A stretch of 64,000 nucleotides of DNA from Paludibacteraceae bacterium (GCA_017464475.1 JAFTZQ010000016.1:1-64000), one strand, 5' to 3'. Counted from the stretch's first letter, positions 41,777 through 51,100 are shown. Notes: generated from the letters alone by a model not told the origin. Numbers and translations: made by a program.

Positions 41777-43114
41777 TTATAATTCTTTCAGTAGAAAAGC
41801 CATATAGAACGGAATGGTCAGTAGTGCACCTTGCCGTCCTATATTATAATCACCGCATTTAATTGCATGATTGACATGATACTTCTCCGGATGTTTGAGG
41901 ATGGTACCGGTTGATTTGGCATTACCGGTCCGGGCTTTGCATTCCACTAACACGCACTCGTTCTTATAGCGCATCAAGAAATCAATCTCCAATCCGCTAT
42001 CCTTATGGAAATAATAGAGTTTACGCCCCATTTTACCTAAGATATCAGCCATTAAGTTTTCATAGATAGCTCCTTTATATGCTCCCAGATCTCCTTGCAT
42101 GATGCTCCACGCAGTACCTTCCTCCAACATGCTGATGAGCAGGCCTGTATCGGCCATATAGACTTTGAACTGATCCTTAATAGCTACACCTTCAAGCGGT
42201 AATTCGGTTATCTCTGTGTTATAACAGCGGTGAATGATGCCTGCATCTTCAATCCATTGCAAGCTGCCGGCATAATCACGTCCTTTGGCATTGGGGCGGA
42301 TAACGGAGTATGTAAACTTCTTGTAATCACGTGCCAACTGCTTAGGGATAGACTCAAAACACTCACGAATACGCGGCTTATCGGCAGCCGGTGCATATTT
42401 GATCATATCGGATTCGTAACTGTCAATAATACTCAGCTGCACTTTGCGTGTCTCGCCCATATTATGGGTAGTCAGGAATTTCTCCACGACTTCCGGCATG
42501 CCGCCAATGAATACATATTGAAGCAATAACTGACGGAAACGATTATGGAAAGTCTCATTGAGGGGTTTCTCGTCTGCTAAATGTTGCCGCAAAATATCTA
42601 TCTGCTCCGGCCTAATGCCGTTTGCCCACAGCCATTCTTCAAAATCCATGGGATACATATAGACGATTTCTTCGAAACCGACAGGGATAGATGCTTCCTC
42701 CTCTTCTTGCTGCTCTTCTTTGGTTTTATAGCCGTTAACGCCAAGCAACGAACCGGTACATAGCACATCATATCTGCCGTCGAGGCAGAAAAACTTGAGC
42801 GAAGCACGCGCACGCGGACAATCCTGTATCTCGTCAAAGATCAGGCATGTTTTGCCCGTAACAAACTGCGTGCCTATCATCCCCAGAGCGATATTGGTGG
42901 TAATTGTCTCTACATCCAAATCTCCGTTAAAGAAAGCTTTGTAGGACTTTTTCTCATGGAAATTCAGGTAGATGACGTGTTCGTAATTCTTTTGGGCAAA
43001 TTCCTGTACGGAACTTGTCTTACCGCATTGACGAACGCCATTGATAATAAGTGGCTTACGCTTGGTCTGATTCTTCCATTCTTGAAGAATAGCCTCAATT
43101 TTTCGTTTATACAT
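41777..43114 (-). CDS. P-loop ATPase, AAA_14/DUF4143-type (ATPase 3)
   Basis: 445 residues. Walker A NGVRQCGKTS (~25-34), Walker B CLIFDEIQD (~91-99), CTGSLLGVNG sensor region, YPMDFEEWLWANG, then GGMPEVVEKFL and a DUF4143 C-terminus with an apparently intact nuclease-like motif SGLEIDFLMRYKNECVLVECKAR (D..ExK). It belongs to a different subfamily from ATPases 1 and 2. The leader between promoter and ATG 43114 consists of three 33-bp repeats. An acidic insert KTKEEQQEEEEAS near residue 132 is unusual. Function unknown. Confidence 0.88.
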   Translation of the reverse strand: MYKRKIEAILQEWKNQTKRKPLIINGVRQCGKTSSVQEFAQKNYEHVIYLNFHEKKSYKAFFNGDLDVETITTNIALGMIGTQFVTGKTCLIFDEIQDCPRARASLKFFCLDGRYDVLCTGSLLGVNGYKTKEEQQEEEEASIPVGFEEIVYMYPMDFEEWLWANGIRPEQIDILRQHLADEKPLNETFHNRFRQLLLQYVFIGGMPEVVEKFLTTHNMGETRKVQLSIIDSYESDMIKYAPAADKPRIRECFESIPKQLARDYKKFTYSVIRPNAKGRDYAGSLQWIEDAGIIHRCYNTEITELPLEGVAIKDQFKVYMADTGLLISMLEEGTAWSIMQGDLGAYKGAIYENLMADILGKMGRKLYYFHKDSGLEIDFLMRYKNECVLVECKARTGNAKSTGTILKHPEKYHVNHAIKCGDYNIGRQGALLTIPFYMAFLLKEL

Positions 43115-43203
43115 AACACCTTTTTATAGCGACTTTTTAATTGTTTTAACACCTTTTTGGTACGACTTTTTGATAAATGTAACACCTTTTTCAAACGACT
43201 TTC
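43115..43203. repeat. Three 33-bp tandem repeats in the leader of ATPase 3
   Basis: AACACCTTTTT recurs at 43115, 43148 and 43181 (33-bp period), each followed after 4-5 bp by a (G/A)CGACTTT segment. On the minus strand the units abut the ATG of ATPase 3. In one frame they would encode an 11-residue repeat (SRTKKVLKQLK type), but that frame runs out of phase into the ATPase gene. Confidence 0.75.
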
Positions 43204-43208
43204 GGCTG

Positions 43209-43240
43209 CAAAGGTACACTTTTTTTTTGATATACGCAAA
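43209..43240 (-). promoter_or_regulatory. Promoter of ATPase 3
   Basis: On the minus strand: TTTG (43240-43237), 20-bp spacer, TACCTTTG (43216-43209), directly ahead of the leader repeats. Confidence 0.7.
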
Positions 43241-43277
43241 ATAAATCTAACATTTTTTGCCGAATTTTCATCAAATC

Positions 43278-43309
43278 TTTGCATATGTCAGAAAAAAGCA
43301 GTACTTTTG
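43278..43309 (+). promoter_or_regulatory. Promoter of the fimbrillin-like gene
   Basis: TTTG at 43278-43281, 20-bp spacer, TACTTTTG at 43302-43309; about 107 bp leader to ATG 43417. Confidence 0.65.
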
Positions 43310-43416
43310 CAAAGTTTTTTTACATACTGCTAAATTAGGATTTGTATGCTTACGCACTGCACATCGGCGCTCATAGCCAACGAAATTATATTGTTACTAT
43401 TTGACTACTATACATA

Positions 43417-44526
43417 ATGAAGAAAATCTACGTTCAGCCACGCACAGAGACCGTGGCAACCACTCCGCAGCAGATGCTCTGCGCCAGTGGGGGTATCAAA
43501 GCGCAAATCTCCGGTTACAAACAAAACAACGGTAGCGGTTTCAGCCAGACTTTTGTATGGCTGGCAGGCATCGTCTGCTCGTCGCTGCTGATGCTCGGCA
43601 CGGCGTGCAGCACCACCAACAACCCCGACCAGCCCAAACAGCAGACGGAACTCAAGCCCCGCACGCTTATTGTGCAGCAGTCAGCGGTCAGCCATCAGCT
43701 ATCAGCCGTCAGACGTCTCCCGCAGGCTACTATCACGGAGAACAACGAGGGTGATTTAGATGCCCTGTGGGAGATAAACGATGAGGTCTTCTACCGTAAT
43801 CTGAGTTATAGCTATGACTACTACGTCAATGACGATGACAGTAAACCTCTCTTCGGCACACTCCGTGCGGACAAAGAGGCATCTATAGCTTCGTTCTCCG
43901 GAGACAGGGTTTGGTGCGATGAAACCAACCAGTTAGCGCTTATCTATCCTGCGCTTGATCCGGCGGACTTCACATTCCACGAAAGCCCTCTGTCTTCGGA
44001 ATATACCATCTCCGTAGCAGGACAGGACGGTTCGTTGGCAACCTTGGCGGAGAAATACCACCATATCTACGGTATCGCGAGCGTGGTGTCCGTCACAGGA
44101 ACCACCGCCAATGCGGAGCTGGCTGAGATGAAGAGCCTGCTTACGGTTTGTAAGTTCTCTTTCGTGGATGAAAATGACAAGCCGCTCCAGATCAGCACGC
44201 TTGAAATCGGTTATTACACCATGAGTGACGGTCCCAATGAAGGAAAGTATCCCCAAAAGGGCACGGTGTCCATCGCGCAGAACACACCGGTAGAGAATGT
44301 CCACGTAGAACCCAGCGATGTACCACTAAGCGCCCCGCTCACAATTACCACCCCTACAGGCACTACCCCGACGGAGGTCTATGTAGCGTTGTTCCCGCAA
44401 ACTGAGCAGTCCTACAAGTTCACCGTCACTAACTCCAACGGCACCTACACCGGCACGGCTCGCGCTACCCTCAACGAAGGCGAGTTCGTGGTAGCAACAG
44501 GGCTAAGGCTTACGAAGAATAACTAA
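43417..44526 (+). CDS. Fimbrillin-like lipoprotein with N-terminal extension
   Basis: 369 residues. The N-terminus MKKIYVQPRTETVATTPQQM with GGIKAQI resembles the small leader-like peptides common in Bacteroidales. The hydrophobic lipoprotein signal comes only at ~47-66 (TFVWLAGIVCSSLLMLGTAC, lipobox Cys ~66). A linker made of GTCAGCN words (QQSAVSHQLSAVRRL) follows. The mature part has the look of Mfa-like/FimB-type fimbrillin domains: GDRVWCDETNQLALIYPAL, a middle TVCKFSFVD strand and a C-terminal AFPQ-like LFPQTEQSYKFTVTNSNGTYTGTARATL. Probably a surface or pilus-associated lipoprotein. The late signal suggests a fusion or that the true start is downstream, although no ATG is suitably placed before the hydrophobic stretch. 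Confidence 0.65.
   Translation: MKKIYVQPRTETVATTPQQMLCASGGIKAQISGYKQNNGSGFSQTFVWLAGIVCSSLLMLGTACSTTNNPDQPKQQTELKPRTLIVQQSAVSHQLSAVRRLPQATITENNEGDLDALWEINDEVFYRNLSYSYDYYVNDDDSKPLFGTLRADKEASIASFSGDRVWCDETNQLALIYPALDPADFTFHESPLSSEYTISVAGQDGSLATLAEKYHHIYGIASVVSVTGTTANAELAEMKSLLTVCKFSFVDENDKPLQISTLEIGYYTMSDGPNEGKYPQKGTVSIAQNTPVENVHVEPSDVPLSAPLTITTPTGTTPTEVYVALFPQTEQSYKFTVTNSNGTYTGTARATLNEGEFVVATGLRLTKNN
43678..43717. repeat. Heptanucleotide GTCAGCN array after the lipobox
   Basis: GTCAGCG-GTCAGCC-ATCAGCT-ATCAGCC-GTCAGAC at 7-bp period, encoding SAVSHQLSAV in the linker after the lipoprotein cysteine. Confidence 0.8.
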
Positions 44527-44543
44527 AGCCATAAAATCTCAAA

Positions 44544-44638
44544 GCTGACAGCTGAATGCTGACAGCCCGCTCTACCAAATGGTACATCGTAAATGACCAA
44601 ATGGTAAATGAATTGATCTTTGACATATTGGATTACCG
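44544..44638. repeat. GCTGACA array fused to a solo right end of the MITE-like element
   Basis: GCTGACA-GCTGAAT-GCTGACA words (44544-44567) pass into the CCCGCTCTACCAAATGG-type segment and TGATCTTTGACATATTGG plus ATTACCG, identical to the right side of 46219-46422. The stop codon of ATPase 4 (44633-44635) is the TAA inside the GGTAATCC terminus. Confidence 0.75.
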
Positions 44639-45817
44639 AAACAGGAGACGCAAGTCCGTTTGCAGGAAATCTGCCAGAGGCATTCCCTCGTTTCCTACGA
44701 CAAAGGCTTGCAGCGGCTTGTATTTGCTGCTGAAGAGATGCAGTCCGGCGTTGGTGCGGGCGTTGTTGCTTTTCACCTCTATCGCCACCACGGACAGACC
44801 GCGCTGGAGGATAAAATCCACCTCGGCGTTATTCTCCCGCCAGTAGTAAACCTGCATGCGGCGTTTCTCCGCCTGGGATAGCAGATAACTGCCTACCGCC
44901 GATTCCACTTGCCGTCCCCACAGGGCGGCATCGGTCCGGACGGTAGCAAAAGTGGTCTGGTTATAGACATTCATCAGCGCGTTGTCAAACACCTGCAGTT
45001 TCGGTGTGCTGCTGTACTTGCGTGCTTTGTCGCGTGCGTATTTCTGCAACCCCGATACCAGATTGGCTTCCGCGAGCAGTTGCAGATAGTTGGCGAGCGT
45101 GGTGGCATTGCCTGCTTCCTGCAGGTTGCCTAACATCTTCCTGAATGACAACTCTTCACCGGAGTAGGCGCAGCACATCGTGAACAACTGGCGCAGCAAA
45201 GCGGGTTTGTAGATATTGCTGGTTTGCAGAACGTCTTTGTTGATAGAGGCCTCTAAAATGGCATTCTCGACATACGCCCGCCATCTCTCTTCGTCAGCAA
45301 TCATCTCTGCCGCACCGGGGTAGCCGCCATAATAGATATAGGTGTCGAGATCCCAACCGAACGCCTCGTGCATCTCGGAGTAGGTCCAGTGCGTCATGCG
45401 GATGAGTTCAAACCGTCCGGCTAAGGACTCTGTCAGTCCGTTCATGATCATCAGACGGGACGAACCCAGAAGCACCAGTTTGATGGGCATACGGTTGAAT
45501 GTATCCAGATCCCATTCCTTCTTGACGCGTTCAGACCAGTTGGGGATTTTCTGTACTTCGTCAATGACCAGAATCAGTTGCTCCGGTTGGCGGGATTGTA
45601 CCATCAACCGCGCAGACTGCCACTTCTCCGCCAGCCATTCGTCAGAGGCGTAGATATTATCCGCCGAAAAGAACAGATGAGGAATGTCCAGCTGCTCTAT
45701 AGCTTGGGTCACCATCGTTGTTTTGCCTACCTGACGGGGACCAACGATCACTTGAATGAACTTTCTCGGCTCTTTCAACCTTGCTGTAAGTTCCTTAATT
45801 TCAGACCTTTGTATCAT
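44633..45817 (-). CDS. P-loop ATPase, AAA_14/DUF4143-type (ATPase 4)
   Basis: 394 residues. Walker A VGPRQVGKTT (~25-34), Walker B ILVIDEVQK (~81-89), LVLLGSSRLM sensor, LAGRFELIRMTHWTYSEMHEAFG (AAA_14), YYGGYPGAAEMI, a winged-helix-like segment (NATTLANYLQLLAEANLVSGL) and a DUF4143 C-terminus with complete nuclease-like motif NNAEVDFILQRGLSVVAIEVKSN. It is the most canonical member here. The last codon lies in a mobile-element terminus, so the natural C-terminus may have been trimmed or replaced by a few residues. Transcribed from a promoter at 45887-45918. Confidence 0.9.
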   Translation of the reverse strand: MIQRSEIKELTARLKEPRKFIQVIVGPRQVGKTTMVTQAIEQLDIPHLFFSADNIYASDEWLAEKWQSARLMVQSRQPEQLILVIDEVQKIPNWSERVKKEWDLDTFNRMPIKLVLLGSSRLMIMNGLTESLAGRFELIRMTHWTYSEMHEAFGWDLDTYIYYGGYPGAAEMIADEERWRAYVENAILEASINKDVLQTSNIYKPALLRQLFTMCCAYSGEELSFRKMLGNLQEAGNATTLANYLQLLAEANLVSGLQKYARDKARKYSSTPKLQVFDNALMNVYNQTTFATVRTDAALWGRQVESAVGSYLLSQAEKRRMQVYYWRENNAEVDFILQRGLSVVAIEVKSNNARTNAGLHLFSSKYKPLQAFVVGNEGMPLADFLQTDLRLLFR

Positions 45818-45886
45818 ATTGAATAAAAATGTTCAAAAGTAAAGTAAAAAATGTTCAGTTGTTGCAACATTTTGCATTTCCGGCTG

Positions 45887-45918
45887 CAAAGGTACAACAA
45901 AAATTGCACATATGCAAG
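45887..45918 (-). promoter_or_regulatory. Promoter of ATPase 4
   Basis: On the minus strand: CTTG (45918-45915), 20-bp spacer, TACCTTTG (45894-45887). The 69-nt leader has two AATGTTCA words 21 bp apart (45829, 45850). The rest of the 739-bp divergent region 45818-46556 holds the MITE-like element and no gene. Confidence 0.65.
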
Positions 45919-46218
45919 TGTTCAGGTATTTTTTGCCGAATAAAATGAAATTTTATCTGTTGTATGGGGCTATGAGACGTCTATGCTCGCATAAGAACGG
46001 CTTATAGACCTATGCAACAGGGAAAGCCGTCAGGCTTGGCAAAAAATGCCCGCGGTGGTATATGTCCGGCAGGACGCGACTGTACTTTCGAAGGGGTCCC
46101 CATGTATGGGGGAGGAGGTCGAAGGTACTAAAAATAAATGATATATGCAAGTCATTCTGCAAGAAATGCATCTTTTTAGTGCAGATTTTATATAAATATG
46201 CACGTTTTAACGCAGACA

Positions 46219-46422
46219 GGTAATCCAATAAAGCGGACTACCGCTTTTTTATGCTCGCATGGTGTATCCGGGATAGCGTAAGCGGTCTATAAAAAAAGCG
46301 GGCGCGACGGCCTGCTCTACCAAATGGTACATCGTAAATGACCCATACGGCAAAGCAGATCGTATGAACGAAGTGAATAAAGAAATGGTAAATGAATTGT
46401 TCTTTGACATATTGGATTACCG
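46219..46422. mobile_element. Full-length ~204-bp MITE-like element
   Basis: Terminal inverted repeats GGTAATCCAATA (46219-46230) and TATTGGATTACC (46410-46421). Interior in order: hairpin AAAGCGG/CCGCTTT with T-run, ATGCTCGC, GGGATAGCGTAAGCGGTC, GC-rich GCGGGCGCGACGGCC, ATGGTAAATG-type words, and TTCTTTGACA before the right terminus. No ORF. Partial copies lie at 38571-38615, 40066-40165, 41627-41708, 44566-44638 and 47818-47857, all beside ATPase genes. No transposase in the window. Confidence 0.65.
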
Positions 46423-46448
46423 TAAAAAGAAAAAAATGTGCAGAATTA

Positions 46449-46480
46449 TTTGCACATGTCAGAATTTTGTTGTACCTTTG
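46449..46480 (+). promoter_or_regulatory. Promoter of ATPase 5
   Basis: TTTG at 46449-46452, 20-bp spacer, TACCTTTG at 46473-46480; 76 bp to ATG 46557, with no clear 33-bp array in the leader. Confidence 0.7.
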
Positions 46481-46556
46481 CAGCGGATTTAATGAAAAAA
46501 AATGCGTGTACCCGCAAAAACTTTCAACAACATAGAGGCAATTCCTTTATAATAAG

Positions 46557-47792
46557 ATGATAACCAGACAGAAATATCTCGACGCACTGATTGCCGCTAT
46601 GGGCAATGATATGATCAAAGTAGTCACGGGATTACGCCGTGTCGGCAAATCGTATCTGCTGTTTCATATCTTTTATGACTATCTTAAAAGTACCGGCGTA
46701 GATGATCAGCACATTATCCGGATTGATCTGGAGCCCCGACGCAACAAGTGGCTGCGGGATCCGGATGCACTACTCAGTCATATTGACTCAAAACTGCTGG
46801 ATGATGCTCAATACTATGTCCTCATTGACGAAATCCAGCATGTGCCGGAGTTTGAGGATGTACTAAACAGCTATCTGGACATGCCTAACGTCGATGTCTA
46901 TGTAACGGGTAGTAACGCGAAATTTCTGTCCAGAGACGTGCTGACTATCTTCCGCGGACGAGGTGAGGAAATCCGAGTGCAGCCCCTCTCTTTCGCCGAA
47001 TACTGCCAAGTATGCGGAATAGAGCCCAATGAAGCATTGTTGCGCGACTATCTCATCTACGGAGGACTGCCGCGTACTGCGCTTTATGAGACTGGAATGC
47101 AAAAGAAGAAATATCTCCGCGATTTGTTTAATAACACCTATCTCGTTGATATCAAGGAGCGTAATCATTTGAGTGATGATTCCGACATGAAGGAGTTAGT
47201 GGATGTGGTAGCGTCGAATATAGGTTGTCTGACTAATTCCGTCAAACTACAAAACACCTTCAAGACCACCAAGAAAAGCAGTATCTCGTATAATACGATA
47301 GACAGCTATCTGGATATGCTGGAGGACGCTTTTCTGATAGAGCATGCATTGCGGTACGATATAAAGGGCAAAAAATACATCAATACCCCAAAGAAATACT
47401 ATTTCATGGATCTCGGACTGCGCAATGCACGGCTGGGTTTCCGCCAGAACGAATGGACGCATCTGATGGAAAACCTGATTTATCTGGAGTTGGTGCATAG
47501 AGGTTATTCGGTGGATGTAGGAAATGTCGAATATAATACCACCATTGACGGCAAGAATGTACGGTTGCAATTAGAAGTGGATTTTGTATGTAACCGCAAT
47601 GAAGAGCGTCTGTATATTCAATCTGCCTATGCGCTGCCGGACGAAGGGAAGGTAGAGCAAGAACTCCGCCCTTTGCGTCTCGTCAAAGATAATTTCCGGA
47701 AGATTGTCATTGTTGGCGGACTGATACCTACTCATCAAACAGAAGATGGGATATTGATGTACAATATCTTTGATTTTCTCTTGGAGAAATAA
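46557..47792 (+). CDS. P-loop ATPase, AAA_14/DUF4143-type (ATPase 5)
   Basis: 411 residues. Walker A TGLRRVGKS (~24-32), Walker B YVLIDEIQH (~84-92), VYVTGSNAKFLSRDV, FRGRGEEIRVQPLSFAEYCQV and YGGLPRTAL place it in the common AAA_14-DUF4143 group. The C-terminal domain reads LQLEVDFVCNRNEERLYIQSAY, where the acidic residue is present but the ExK lysine position is not conserved, suggesting no nuclease activity. Single gene between a full-length MITE-like element upstream and a solo left end (47818-47857) downstream. Confidence 0.9.
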   Translation: MITRQKYLDALIAAMGNDMIKVVTGLRRVGKSYLLFHIFYDYLKSTGVDDQHIIRIDLEPRRNKWLRDPDALLSHIDSKLLDDAQYYVLIDEIQHVPEFEDVLNSYLDMPNVDVYVTGSNAKFLSRDVLTIFRGRGEEIRVQPLSFAEYCQVCGIEPNEALLRDYLIYGGLPRTALYETGMQKKKYLRDLFNNTYLVDIKERNHLSDDSDMKELVDVVASNIGCLTNSVKLQNTFKTTKKSSISYNTIDSYLDMLEDAFLIEHALRYDIKGKKYINTPKKYYFMDLGLRNARLGFRQNEWTHLMENLIYLELVHRGYSVDVGNVEYNTTIDGKNVRLQLEVDFVCNRNEERLYIQSAYALPDEGKVEQELRPLRLVKDNFRKIVIVGGLIPTHQTEDGILMYNIFDFLLEK

Positions 47793-47817
47793 GCATTCTC
47801 CCCTTCCTTTTTTTAAA

Positions 47818-47857
47818 GCGGTAATCCAATAAAGCGACAACCGCTTTTTGTATATTC
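47818..47857 (+). terminator. Terminator of ATPase 5, formed by a solo MITE-like left end
   Basis: CGGTAATCCAATAAAGCG followed by ACAACCGCTTTTTG: the AAGCG...CGCTT hairpin with T-run lies 25 bp after the ATPase 5 stop. Same left terminus as 46219. Confidence 0.6.
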
Positions 47858-47870
47858 GGGGAAATGTACT

Positions 47871-47984
47871 ATTATTAAGATTGCCGCCTCGCGGACGGAC
47901 ACGACCCTCGACCGAGAGACAAACGGGACACAACCGAGACACAAGCGGCACAAGAAAAAGACAGAAAAATGTACTATTTTTAAG
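47871..47984. repeat. 114-bp dispersed repeat, copy 2
   Basis: Starts ATTATTAAGATTGCCGCCTC and ends GTACTATTTTTAAG. Its inner 11-bp words are GAGACAAACGG, GACACAACCGA and GACACAAGCGG. Copy 1 is at 38431-38544. The remaining gap to the giant gene (47985-48161) shows A/T-rich sequence with the in-phase MKTKSTVG segment discussed under findings. Confidence 0.75.
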
Positions 47985-48161
47985 ATAACAAAAAGAAAAA
48001 TTCGTTTAATTAGCTTAATTAGCCGTTTATGATCTGTCCCATCCTGTATGATAAGTAAACAAGTAAACAAATAAATATAAACAAATAAAAAACAATAACA
48101 TTTATGAAAACAAAATCGACAGTCGGAAGACTGCTTACTCACTTACCGGAGTGGCGCGAGA

Positions 48162-51100
48162 GTGGCGGCTATGCTGCTCTTACTCTGCACCTCCGCTCTA
48201 CCCGCATGGGCAGACAACTATGCTAAGACATGGAACGATATGATCACGGATGATGGCGGAGGAGAAGTGCGTTTCAGGGGACATAATTATGACGTTCTCG
48301 GTTCCAGTTGGAGTTATTCGTATTACGGTTTCAAAACAAATAAGACCTTCAATCCCGCTAACGACCAATTCTATTGGGAATTCAATATGTTTGTGGATTA
48401 TGGCTATTACATAGGCGGTGGATTTGAATACTGGTATACAACAGCCTATAAGGGGGAAATCTATGTGATGACTCCTGACAGTCAGGCACATACGATAGCC
48501 CATTGGGAGAGAGCAAAAGGTCACCCATGTTGTCCCATAGAAGCTTATACTACATCCTACAACATCACCGACAGCACATGGGGGTACATCTATGTTTCCA
48601 ATATCTCCGATCATAATATAACCATACAATATATGCCTACTTCGAAAGCCCTTGAAGATGGCGTGATATGTATTATGATGAAAGAGAGCGTAATAAATTA
48701 TAGTGAAGAAATCGGCTGGGTGCAGTATGAGAAGAGCATCGACTGCTCGGCTCTCAAAGAAGATTCTCCGATGCCGAAGCTCTCTTCCGTGGCATGGGAC
48801 ACGGACGGCTCTTTGCGGGGCGTGGTAAAAGATGTGCCGGACAAACGCTCCGACAGCAAGTTCAAGCAGTACTACCAAGTGTATGAGTATTACTACGATA
48901 GCGAAGGGGAAAGCACTTACGAGTACTACACCACCTCCGGCAGCAATGTGAGCATCACCGAAAAGAGCGGGGGCAAGATGGACTGGGAGTGGAAATCCTG
49001 GCTCCGCGGCTCCGACGCAGGGCATGCCGAGTACGCCTACACCACGCCTGTCTATCTGAAATACCGAGGCGGTATGCATGTGAACTTGGGCGGGACCTTT
49101 GCGCATGACAACGACCTCTACCAGCCGTATGTCACGGGCACCTATATCCAGCCCTACACACGCCCTGTATCGGTAAGCACCGACTACAACAAATGGACCA
49201 AGGAGGTGACCGTCAGTTGGGAAAGAAGCAAGATCGAGACCGCCTACGACGGCTCCTCGACCAAGGACGTCGAGTGCCGCACAGACGGCAAATGGTATGT
49301 GATCCGCTACGAGCCGGGCAAGCCCAATGACTACACCCTTGTCAATACGCTGAACGGCAATGCCTCCTCCCAGAAAATGACCGACAGCAACATTGAGTAC
49401 GACAAGAAATATATGTATCGCGTGATCTTCCTGCCGGATATATTGGAGAGCACGTACAAGGACAAGCTGACGCAGCTGCCGGGCTACCAGCGCACCCGCA
49501 ACGACTACGACCTTTGGATGGAAACAGGCGAGGTGGAGACGAAGATGGAGGTGAAGATCGAACTCTGGCAGGACATGAAATACACCGCAGCGGTGCGTCT
49601 GAAATGGAGCTATGGCATCGAGTTGGATGACCTGACGTGGCATATTGACTACCGCGATGCGGGCAGCAACAAGGCATGGCAGACGCGGAGCGAAGCACCT
49701 ATGGTGGACAAGAATCAGTCCGAAGCGATGCTGGACATTACCGGCAGCTCGGTATGCGACCCGAAGGAGTACCGCGTGCGCGTCTCTATCAACGGACGGG
49801 TGCTCTATTCCAATATCGCTTCCACCTCCGTGCCCGACAGCACGTATATCAGCGAGGTGGTTGCCTCGACGGGCACAGAGGAGAGTTCCGTGACCGTCAA
49901 ATGGAAAGTGGTGAGCCCTGACAGGCAGTATGACATCTGGTACCGCGTGCTCCGCCGCGTGATCGGCGACAGCGAATGGACGCTGCTCACGGACGACAAG
50001 CACGGCACCGCCTCCGAATATACGTTTACCGATACGCGCGCCGTGGCAGGCTCGTACTACGAATACTCGGTAGAGGCGTACGGAGCGCAGTGCGAGGCGC
50101 AGCTCACGAAGAAGAACGAAGTAATCGCTCCGGGCTTCAGTCAGGCGCGCGGCACGATCACGGGCCACGTCTCCTACGGCACGGGTACGGCGGTGCAGGG
50201 CGTGAAGATGCAGCTCTACAACGTGCCTACGGAGGAGAACGAGGTCGTACCGCAGTATTTCTCGCGCCAAATCAGCGGCGCGGGCAAGGGTCTGCAATGG
50301 AGAGGCGACTCGACGCGGTACGCCTCGGTGCTGAACGGCGGCAAGGGCGTGACGCTCCAGTTATGGGCACGCCCGAGCAGCTTCGGCGCAGACCAGCAGC
50401 AACTGCTGCAACTCACGAACGCGCTCGAATTGGGAATCCGGCGCAGCGAGGGTGTCTTCCACCTCTACGCCATCGACCGCTCGAACGGAGGCACCGACCT
50501 CACCGAGTTCCCCGCGCTGACGTTCTCCGCAACCGACTTCACCCATATCACCGCTGTCTATAGCGGCGGCAAGTGGCTTTTCTACACGGGTACGGACAGC
50601 CTGCGCACCGACAGTATGCAGGTGGCTAACAGCGGATGGCAAGCCATCCAGACCGCCGGAACGCTGACCTTCAGCATTGGCGGCGACAACCGCGCAGCGG
50701 GAAGCGCCTACACCGGCAGCGTGGACGATGTGCGCCTGTGGAGCCGCGCCCTCCCGCGCAAGGAGATAGAGAACAACTACTGCCGTATCCTCGGCGGCAC
50801 GGAGAAAGGTCTGTTCCTCTACTGGCCGCTCGACGAAGGACTGCGCGTAGTGAAATATGCCTTCGATGTAGCCTGCCAGGACGGTCTTTACCAGCTTAAC
50901 CACCCCGAGGTAGGTGCGAACGTAACCCCCACTACCGATGTGCCGAAGCGCCTCGGTCTGTACGGACTGACCGACAGCGAGGGCGACTACATCATCCGCG
51001 GCATACCCTTCCAGCAAGGCGGTACGAACTACAAGATCGCGCCTGAGTTGGGCATCCACCGGTTCAATCCCGAGAAACGCTCCATGTTCGTCAGCCCCTC

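Noticed and set aside
42964..43284. ORF with 11-residue Lys-rich repeats upstream of ATPase 3
   Set aside because: It is the translation of the 33-bp leader repeats and then runs out of frame into the ATPase gene and its promoter; no independent start signal.
48198..50297. Long minus-strand ORF (699 codons) opposite the giant gene, and similar ones at 50361-52580, 52653-53627 and 56283-57146
   Set aside because: Composition is Arg/His/Val-rich shadow translation of a G/C-rich plus-strand gene; no start context, motifs or domain structure, and the plus frame is clearly real.
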